Shown: positions 5,674 through 12,095 of the stretch, in pieces | How the letters are laid out: every line of letters begins with the position of its first letter | Position numbering within the stretch: the first letter of the stretch is position 1 | Source: a bacterium | GTDB taxonomy: Bacteria > UBP15 > UBA6099 > DSWB01 | DNA: 12,095 nt | Direction of reading: 5' to 3' | Assembly: GCA_020061125.1 (NCBI GenBank) | Contig: JAGUYV010000211.1 | Location: 1-12,095, forward strand | The notes under the pieces: generated by a model | Told to the model about the DNA's origin: nothing | The model's input: the letters and a program-made list of their open reading frames with translations, nothing else | The model's database searches: none | Made by a program: the position numbers and the translations under genes

Positions 5674-7245
5674 ATGAGAAAATCCCTAACGAGCCTAACA
5701 TTTGTATTCCTTGCCGCATGGGCGACATTGGCGGCGTATGCGGGACCCGCTGCAGGGCAACAGGCCGGGCAGCGGGTTTTTGTTGATAACTTCGAGTTTT
5801 CGGGCGTTACGGCCATGAAAATCGAAGATTTGGAGCGGGCCGTGGCTGATTTCCAGGGCAGGGAGCTGACCCTTGATGAAATCAAGGCTGCGGCGGATTC
5901 CGTGTCCGCGGCGTACCACGAGCAGGGTTATTTTCTGGCCCGCGCGGCGCTGCCCGAGCAGGATATTTCCGGAGGCGTGGTCCGCATACATGTCTTCGAA
6001 GGCAAGCTCGGCAAGGTCATCATCAACGGCGACGCAGGTTATTCGAACGCGTTTTTGAAGTCGTATTTCAACAGCGTCCGCAATCAGGGCGTGATTAAAA
6101 AGCGCGACATGGAACGGGCGCTGCTGCTCATCAGCGAACTGCCGGGCATGAAGATGCAGTCCCTTCTGCAGGCGGGGGCGGAGCAGGGCGAGACCGACAT
6201 CGTGCTCACTGTGGAAAAGGGCCGCAGTGCGGCGGCCAGATTTTCCGTTGACAATTTCGGCTCCCAGTTCGCCCGGGTCCGCGCGCATCTGGGCGCGGAT
6301 GTCATGAACAGGCTCGGCCGCGGCTCCATGTTTTCCATGAGCACGGTGCGCAGCGTGAGCTCCAACAATCTTTACTACTACAGCATGAGCTACGCAGCAC
6401 CTATCAATGCGCGGGGCCTTTCGTTCGGCATGTACGGTCTGGCCGGCGACTTCGGCGTGGGCAAGGAATTCGCGGTGCTGGACATCCAGGGCCGCGCTTC
6501 GTCCATGGGTATCTATCTGGCGCAGACCATAGCCTTCAATGAGGAATACAAAACCTCGATGCAGCTCGGTCTGGATGTGCGCAACAGCAAGCAGAACATT
6601 CTCGGGTTCACCAGCAGCAAGGACGAAATCCGGTCCCTGCGCCTGGGCTGGCAAAGAAGCTCGCAGACCCGCTCGGGGCGCTCATTCCTGGCGCTGTCCC
6701 TGCACAAGGGTCTGGGCGAAGCCCTGGGCGGTATGTCCACGCACGACCCGCTTTCGAGCCGCGCGCATGCGGGTGCGGACAATGATTTCTTCAAATTTAC
6801 ATATGAGTACGGCCGGGCCAGGAAGCTGGGTCCGAAGTCCATGCTGGTGATGCGCCTGTCCGGCCAGCAGAGCGGCGACAGCTTGGTGGTCGGCGAGCAG
6901 ATGGCCATCGGCGGTGTGGATTCGGTGCGAGGATATCCGCAGGCCGAGTACCTTGGCGACAGTGGCATTCAGGCCAGCCTGGAGGCGCGGTTCTCGCCCA
7001 GCGAGAAGCGCGCATCGGAATTCCAGGTCGCAACCTTTGTGGACTGGGGCCGTGTTTCGGTCAAGGTTCCGGCTCTGGGCCAGGACAAGAATTCCTCCAT
7101 CACCGGCGCGGGCCTGGGTTTCAGGTACAGCCCGGGCAACGGATATTTCGTACGCACGGATGTGGGCTTCCCTCTGGGCAAGGATTCTTCCGACGGGCGA
7201 TCCGCCGTGTACTATCTTCAGTTTTCCAAGTCAAGCAACGATTGA
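5674..7245 (+). CDS. TpsB-type outer-membrane transporter (FhaC/ShlB/HecB family)
   Basis: The 523-residue protein is the outer-membrane pore of a two-partner secretion (type Vb) system and should recognise, in the periplasm, the exoprotein encoded just downstream and export it. A Sec signal peptide ends near AYA at 21-23. Two POTRA domains follow: one from about 35 to 110 (VFVDNFEFSGVTAM, with AAYHEQGYFLARAALPEQDI) and one from about 111 to 183, ending DIVLTVEKG. From about 187 the sequence alternates as 16 beta strands would. VRGY at 418-421, in GGVDSVRGYPQ, is the conserved loop-6 motif of Omp85/TpsB proteins. Only about 11 residues separate the signal cleavage site from POTRA1, so the N-terminal plug helix H1 of FhaC seems absent. 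The barrel signal AVYYLQF is followed by six extra residues (SKSSND). AGGGAG at 5662-5667 sits 6 nt before the ATG. The stop is 44 bp from tpsA, implying an operon. Confidence 0.95.
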   Translation: MRKSLTSLTFVFLAAWATLAAYAGPAAGQQAGQRVFVDNFEFSGVTAMKIEDLERAVADFQGRELTLDEIKAAADSVSAAYHEQGYFLARAALPEQDISGGVVRIHVFEGKLGKVIINGDAGYSNAFLKSYFNSVRNQGVIKKRDMERALLLISELPGMKMQSLLQAGAEQGETDIVLTVEKGRSAAARFSVDNFGSQFARVRAHLGADVMNRLGRGSMFSMSTVRSVSSNNLYYYSMSYAAPINARGLSFGMYGLAGDFGVGKEFAVLDIQGRASSMGIYLAQTIAFNEEYKTSMQLGLDVRNSKQNILGFTSSKDEIRSLRLGWQRSSQTRSGRSFLALSLHKGLGEALGGMSTHDPLSSRAHAGADNDFFKFTYEYGRARKLGPKSMLVMRLSGQQSGDSLVVGEQMAIGGVDSVRGYPQAEYLGDSGIQASLEARFSPSEKRASEFQVATFVDWGRVSVKVPALGQDKNSSITGAGLGFRYSPGNGYFVRTDVGFPLGKDSSDGRSAVYYLQFSKSSND

Positions 7246-7289
7246 TGCAAAGGTGAGCAAAGCACGACCTCTGCAAAAAGGAGCACGCC

Positions 7290-10200
7290 ATGAACACACA
7301 ACAAACTAACGGATTCTTCGACAAGATAAAGAAGATTATCACGAGGACGCTGGCCCGGGCGGCGCGCATGATCTTGCCTGCGTTGCTGATCACGGGTTCC
7401 ACGGCGCATGCCGCGCCGCAGGGAGGCATTGTGTCCGGCGGCGTGGTGAACATCGCGCAGCCCGATCCCCTGACCACCGAGATCACCCAGTTCACGGACA
7501 AGGGCATCATCAACTGGTCCCGGTTCGATGTGGATGTGAACGAGCTTGTGCAGTTCATCCAGCCGGGCGCGGACTCCGTGACCCTGAACCGGGTGAACAG
7601 CGCGGATCCGTCCGTGGTGCTCGGGCAGATGCTGGCCAACGGCCGGGTGTTCCTTGTGAATCCCAACGGCGTGCTCTTCGGGGATAGCGCAAGGGTGGAT
7701 GTGGGTTCTCTTGTGGCCACCACCTTCGGCATCAGCGACAACGATTTCATGAACGGCAAATTCGACTTCGCGCAGCAGGCGGGCGCGGAAGGGGCCTATG
7801 TCATAAATAAAGGAGACATCAAGGTTTCCGATCAGGGGTTTGTAATCCTTGCGGCGGGCGGAGTGCAGAACGACGGGCTGGTTGTGGCCAATGCGGGAAC
7901 CGTGGTCCTGGGCGCGGGCGAACAGTTGACCGTGGACTTCCGCGGCGACAAGCTCATGAGCTACGCGGTGAGCGGCACGGTGGCGGACAAGGTGAAGAGT
8001 CCTGACGGATCGCCGCTGGCCTCGGCCGTGTCCAACACGGGCACGCTGTCCGCGCCGGGCGGCGAAATCCTTCTCACCGGCGATGCGGCCCGTGAGATTG
8101 TTTCCTCGGTTGTGAACCAGAGCGGGATCGTGGAAGCGCAGTCCCTGGTGAGCGAGGGCGGCAAGATCATGCTGACCGGCCGGGGCGGCGGCATTGTTAT
8201 GAACAGCGGTTCGCTGGATGTGTCCGCGGCTGAAGCGGGCGCGCAGGCGGGCGGCGTGGAAATTACCGGCGAGTACGCCGGCAACTCGGGCGAGATTCGC
8301 GCACTGGGCGCGGACGGCGCGCAAGGCGGGGCCGTGACAATTTCGTCCACAAAGCAAACCCTGCTGACTACAACCGGCGTGATTGACGCCAGCGGGCGCG
8401 GCGATTCGGACGGCGGCAGCATTCTGCTGCTGTCACAGGGCGGAACTGCGTCCGGCGGCAGTCTGATTGCGCGCGGCGGCGAGTCCGGCGGCGACGGCGG
8501 GTTCGTGGAAATCAGCGCTCTCGAGGGCCTGTCGTTCACCGGAACCGTGGACACTTTTGCGCCCGCGGGCCAGACCGGGCGGCTGCTCATAGACCCCCGC
8601 AATGTGACCATTGCGGTGGGCGGCGGCGCGACCCTGGCCCAGGTGGACCAGTTCTCGGACACCCCTGCCGCGGACGCCACCATTGACGCAGCCACAATAA
8701 ACGCGGCTGCGGCCAATGTTACGATTCAGGCCAATAATGACATTACCGTGAACCAGAACATCAACATCGCTCTGGCCGGTGTGGGCCTGACCCTGCAGGG
8801 CGGGCGCAATGTGGCGATCAATAACAACATCACCACTAACAACGGCGCGGTCTCGATCACGGCCAACGACCAGACGGCCGTGGACCCGGGCCAGCGCCAG
8901 ACCGGAGCCGGCGGCATTTCCATGGCGTCCGGCGCAACGATCAACGCGGGCAGCGCCAATGTGAATATGACCATAGGCACACTGTCCGACGCCGGGGGCG
9001 TGACCGTCGGAACCATTAACACCACCGGCAATGTCACCATCAGTTCGGCGGGCGCCATCACAGCGGTGAACGCCAACAACGGCGTTGCGGACATCACTGC
9101 GGCCACACTCGACATGAGCGTGTCAGCGGCCAGCGCCATGATCGGCGCGGACGGCACGGCCATCGAATTCAACGCCACGACCCTGAATGCACAGACCAGC
9201 GACGGGTCCATGGTTCTTAAGGATACGGCCGGTGGAGTGCAGATCGGCACGGTGGACGCGGGCGCCGCCACGGTGATCCTCACGGCCAACGACGGGGCCG
9301 TGACAGGCGGCGGCGGGAACAGCCTTACGGCCGGAACCGTGAACATCACCACCACGAACAGCTCCTCGGACCCCGCAGTCATTCAACCCACGGACGGCTC
9401 CATCGGCACCCTGGCCAACCCCATCAACACCACTGTCGGCATATTCAACGCCACCACCGTGAACGGCGGCATATTTATAAATGAAACGGACGGGATGATC
9501 ATCGGCACGGTCGTGGCCAAGGAAAAGGGTTACACGCCCGTTTACGACGGTTCAACCAATATCAAGCTCGGCACGAGCGGCGAGGACGGAACCCGAGATA
9601 TTTCCATAATCGCGGGCGGGGATATGATTGTCGGCTCCATCACGGCCCCGGATGCGGTCACACTCCAGACCACAGCAGGCAACATTTACGACAACAATCA
9701 GGCGTCCGTGAATGTGCTGGCGCAGTCCGTGAACTACAATGCATCGGGCTTCGTTGGCCAGTCCTCGGATCCCATTGAAAGCAATGTGGAGAGCGTGAGC
9801 GCCAACACCACTAACGGCGGCGTGTATGTGACCCTGGGATTCGGCGGCGCCATCGGTACCATCCTTTCCGGCGGGGTCAACGATGTCGTGGTCACCAACC
9901 CGTCCAATTCCTTGAATATCGGTTCGATTACGGCCGGGGGCGCGGTCACGGTGCAGAACACGGGCGGCTCCCTGCTCGACGGCAACGGAGCGGCCGTGAA
10001 CATCACTGCAAACGCCCTGACCATCGAAGCCAAAAACGGAATCGGATCATCCGGCGATGCGATTGAAACCAATGTGAGCCAGATTACCACCAAAACGACC
10101 GAAGCCGCGGCTGTGACCAACATCTCGCAGGCTGCGGGCCTGACCTCGATTTCCGCGGAAACCAAGGGCGGAAATGTGAACATCGGAAGCATGTCGTTTG

Positions 10201-12095
10201 TTGCCGGGGCAAGTGTGCTGCTGAATTCCACGGGCGGCATTCCGCTCACATTCAACAATACCGGCGGCAGCATAAAGATAGGAACAATTAACGCGGGCGC
10301 GGGCGCCGTGAGCCTGACCGCCATCGGGTCCATTACGGAAAACACAAACGACACGGCCGTGAAAATCACGGCTGGTTCCGCCTCGTTGAGCGCGGGCAGC
10401 GGAGTGGGCGCGTCCGGCAACCCCATTGACACGACGGTCACAAGCCTGACCGCCACGGCAGGCGCGGGCGGCGTCTACATTCGCGAAACGGACGGGCTGA
10501 CCATAACGGCCACGGCCGCGGGCGCGAACAATGATGTGGAAGTGGCCTCGGTTGCGGGTAACATCACCATAGGGTCCATCACCGCGCCAGACCAAGTGGT
10601 GCTGAACGCGGGCGGTTCCATACTGGCGTCCGCACCGGCCCAGACCGTGATCACGGCCGCGGGCGCGAACCTCACCGCCGGCAGCGGCGCAATTGGCGCG
10701 GCCGGAACCGCGCTGATCACCTCGGTTTCGACAATGGCCGCAAGCGCCAACACCGGACTGTTCATCAACAACCGGAAATCCATGAGCTTCACATCGGGAA
10801 CCGTGTCCGCGGGCGATCTCGGGGTCACGGTTTCCGGGGACCTCACGCTTGGCGCGCTGACCACGAGCGGCGCAGCCACCATCAACGCAACCGGCAAGCT
10901 CCTTGACGGCAACGCGGGCGCATCAACTAATCTGACCGCGACCACGGCCAACATCACCGCCAAGCAGATCGGCGAATCCACCGGCCCACTGCAAACACTG
11001 ATAGGCACGCTCACGGCCATGGCTTCGGCCGGAGGCATTTTTATTGACGATCTGGGCACGGGCACATTCAATCTCACCACGGCCACAGCCCAGGGTCCGA
11101 GCGCCAATGTGGGCATCACCAGCGCCGGGGACATCAATCTGGGCGCGGTCACGGCAGAAGGCGACACCGTGAGCATCGAGGCCGCGGGGCGCATTGACGA
11201 CTCCAACGCGGCCGCTACCAATGTGACCGCGCGCACTCTGGAAATCACCGCGCCCGACGGGATTTTCGATCTGGAAATCTCCGTGGACGAACTGTCGGCG
11301 GACGGCGGCGCGGGCGGCGCTACGCTCACCAATTCCTCGCCCCTGGCCCTCACGGAAACCTCCCTCGAATCCGGCAACGGACACTACACCGCCGTGTCCA
11401 TAACCATTCTCGACTTCCTCGACAACCTCGCCACACTCCAGCCCGGAACATCCCTGCACCTTGAGACATCCACCGGCGACATCGTGTTCCTTGACCCGAA
11501 CGACACAATAGCCGTGACAGGAGCGGCCACCATATATGTGAATGCGGGAACCACCGTTGGCAGCGGCGCCGTGGCCATCCTGGGCAATTTAGAAACACAG
11601 GGCGGCAACATTGACGTGTCCGCGGACAGCCATGTCACAATAGGCCTCCTCGACGCCGGAACCGGAGATGTGAGCGTGGTTTCCCGTAACGGAGTGATTG
11701 TGGACGGCAACGGCGCGGCCGTGAACATCATCGCGGACCAGGTCACTCTCGAGGGCAACAAGCGCGACACAGAAGATGAAAATGTGGTTCTGATAACGGC
11801 CATATCAGAGGCCGCGGCGCTCGATGCCGAAGTCAGAACCAAGGAAACGATTCTCGAACTTACGCAGAGCACCTATGCGGCCATGGCCGCGGCCGCATCG
11901 GCCAAGGAATCCGCGCTTGCAGTGGTCAATATTGATGTGGCCAACAAGCAGGCGCTTGCAGACAGCCTCCAGGCGTCTGCGGATGAAGCGCAGCTCGCCG
12001 CGGATATAGCAAGCTCATTGTCCACGGGCCTCGGCGCCGCGGCCACGGCAGCGGACCTTGTGGCAGGCGCGGCGCAGGCCATTCCGCTTACCGGA
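7290..12095 (+). CDS. TpsA-type filamentous haemagglutinin-like exoprotein, N-terminal 1602 residues (runs off right edge)
   Basis: The frame is open from ATG 7290 to the window end, exactly 1602 codons, with no stop. AAGGAG at 7278-7283, 6 nt upstream, gives a strong ribosome site. A long, basic N-region and hydrophobic core end at AHA (39-41), an extended signal peptide as in many large exoproteins. The TPS secretion domain runs from about 42 to 280 (GIVSGGVVNIAQ, then VFLVNPNGVLFG with the hallmark NPNG at 124-127) and should be bound by the POTRA domains of the TpsB encoded upstream. Then come Gly-rich beta-helical coils, the segment GRLLIDPRNVTI near 430-441 common in these proteins, and degenerate repeats of about 90-117 residues from about 639 to 1400. 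From about 1505 the sequence turns Ala-rich and helical. Probably a surface adhesin or released fibre; no toxin or enzymatic domain is visible. The C-terminus, which would show how it is anchored, is missing. Confidence 0.93.
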   Translation, partial: MNTQQTNGFFDKIKKIITRTLARAARMILPALLITGSTAHAAPQGGIVSGGVVNIAQPDPLTTEITQFTDKGIINWSRFDVDVNELVQFIQPGADSVTLNRVNSADPSVVLGQMLANGRVFLVNPNGVLFGDSARVDVGSLVATTFGISDNDFMNGKFDFAQQAGAEGAYVINKGDIKVSDQGFVILAAGGVQNDGLVVANAGTVVLGAGEQLTVDFRGDKLMSYAVSGTVADKVKSPDGSPLASAVSNTGTLSAPGGEILLTGDAAREIVSSVVNQSGIVEAQSLVSEGGKIMLTGRGGGIVMNSGSLDVSAAEAGAQAGGVEITGEYAGNSGEIRALGADGAQGGAVTISSTKQTLLTTTGVIDASGRGDSDGGSILLLSQGGTASGGSLIARGGESGGDGGFVEISALEGLSFTGTVDTFAPAGQTGRLLIDPRNVTIAVGGGATLAQVDQFSDTPAADATIDAATINAAAANVTIQANNDITVNQNINIALAGVGLTLQGGRNVAINNNITTNNGAVSITANDQTAVDPGQRQTGAGGISMASGATINAGSANVNMTIGTLSDAGGVTVGTINTTGNVTISSAGAITAVNANNGVADITAATLDMSVSAASAMIGADGTAIEFNATTLNAQTSDGSMVLKDTAGGVQIGTVDAGAATVILTANDGAVTGGGGNSLTAGTVNITTTNSSSDPAVIQPTDGSIGTLANPINTTVGIFNATTVNGGIFINETDGMIIGTVVAKEKGYTPVYDGSTNIKLGTSGEDGTRDISIIAGGDMIVGSITAPDAVTLQTTAGNIYDNNQASVNVLAQSVNYNASGFVGQSSDPIESNVESVSANTTNGGVYVTLGFGGAIGTILSGGVNDVVVTNPSNSLNIGSITAGGAVTVQNTGGSLLDGNGAAVNITANALTIEAKNGIGSSGDAIETNVSQITTKTTEAAAVTNISQAAGLTSISAETKGGNVNIGSMSFVAGASVLLNSTGGIPLTFNNTGGSIKIGTINAGAGAVSLTAIGSITENTNDTAVKITAGSASLSAGSGVGASGNPIDTTVTSLTATAGAGGVYIRETDGLTITATAAGANNDVEVASVAGNITIGSITAPDQVVLNAGGSILASAPAQTVITAAGANLTAGSGAIGAAGTALITSVSTMAASANTGLFINNRKSMSFTSGTVSAGDLGVTVSGDLTLGALTTSGAATINATGKLLDGNAGASTNLTATTANITAKQIGESTGPLQTLIGTLTAMASAGGIFIDDLGTGTFNLTTATAQGPSANVGITSAGDINLGAVTAEGDTVSIEAAGRIDDSNAAATNVTARTLEITAPDGIFDLEISVDELSADGGAGGATLTNSSPLALTETSLESGNGHYTAVSITILDFLDNLATLQPGTSLHLETSTGDIVFLDPNDTIAVTGAATIYVNAGTTVGSGAVAILGNLETQGGNIDVSADSHVTIGLLDAGTGDVSVVSRNGVIVDGNGAAVNIIADQVTLEGNKRDTEDENVVLITAISEAAALDAEVRTKETILELTQSTYAAMAAAASAKESALAVVNIDVANKQALADSLQASADEAQLAADIASSLSTGLGAAATAADLVAGAAQAIPLTG
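9204..11400 (+). repeat. Long degenerate protein repeats within the TpsA exoprotein
   Basis: An anchor of the form G-G-[IV]-[FY]-[IV], often followed by ETDG, recurs at residues 639 (GSMVLKDTAG), 726 (GGIFINETDG), 843 (GGVYVTLGFG), 960 (GGNVNIGSMS), 1060 (GGVYIRETDG), 1155 (TGLFINNRKS), 1248 (GGIFIDDLGT) and 1342 (GGATLTNSSP). Distances are 87, 117, 117, 100, 95, 93 and 94 residues. Each unit also carries a GNITIGSITAPD-like stretch, a line such as LLDGNGAAVNITA, and GIGSSGDAIET-like turns. The nucleotides are mostly diverged, so the duplications are old; one exception is a 28-nt block at 9978-10005 matching 11703-11730 with one difference. Confidence 0.75.

Noticed and set aside
7218-8357. 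379-codon open frame on the minus strand over the tpsB end and tpsA start
   Set aside because: It is antisense to the conserved TPS secretion domain, crosses the tpsB-tpsA junction and has no recognisable motif. It is a by-product of GC-rich codon use.
8726-11872. Series of long minus-strand open frames (for example 8726-9382, 9734-10456, 10475-11377)
   Set aside because: Their translations are monotonous Val/Ala/Pro/Met strings that mirror the Thr/Ala/Asn/Gly repeats of tpsA in reverse. No start signals or domains support them.

Overview
The window is bacterial chromosomal DNA from a diderm (Gram-negative type) organism with GC-rich coding sequence. Evidence for an outer membrane is direct: a TpsB-type barrel transporter, its TpsA exoprotein and a probable outer-membrane lipoprotein. 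The species cannot be fixed from the sequence. The fused AroQ chorismate mutase-prephenate dehydratase and a two-partner adhesin beside housekeeping genes would fit a deltaproteobacterium-like or related diderm lineage, but that is inference. No transposase, integrase, tRNA, rRNA or CRISPR array was seen.

Layout. (1) Positions 1-299, minus strand: the N-terminal part of mutL, which runs off the left edge. (2) 300-531: divergent intergenic region with a good sigma70-like promoter for mutL and a pair of 10-bp direct repeats in front of the next gene. (3) 532-1929, plus: an AGCS-family sodium:alanine/glycine symporter. (4) 2017-3090, plus: pheA, a bifunctional P-protein with a C-terminal ACT domain. 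(5) 3091-3342: intergenic region with a CRP-like tandem site abutting a TTGACA element. (6) 3343-4902, plus: a 519-residue lipoprotein of unknown function, followed by a strong intrinsic terminator. (7) 4987-5673: almost 700 bp without a gene, clearly more AT-rich than its surroundings, holding several inverted and direct repeats and a possible structured RNA. (8) 5674-7245, plus: a TpsB (FhaC/ShlB-type) outer-membrane transporter. (9) 7290 to the right edge, plus: its TpsA exoprotein, at least 1602 residues, still open at the end of the window.

How the parts fit. The left half is housekeeping and nutrition: mismatch repair, amino-acid uptake and phenylalanine synthesis. The right half is a surface module: TpsB and TpsA lie 44 bp apart in the usual B-A order, so TpsB should secrete the giant beta-helical TpsA. 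The long AT-rich region before tpsB is where control of this costly adhesin would sit. The lipoprotein is isolated from the TPS pair by the terminator, so a shared role is not shown.

The most notable points are the unusual tpsB upstream region (three TTGGCAA/TTGCCAA sites about 31 bp apart, plus a foldable element with mutually exclusive stems), the 87-117-residue repeats in TpsA followed by an abrupt change to an Ala-rich helical segment, and the altered phenylalanine-binding signature in PheA. No wholly new system can be claimed from the sequence alone.
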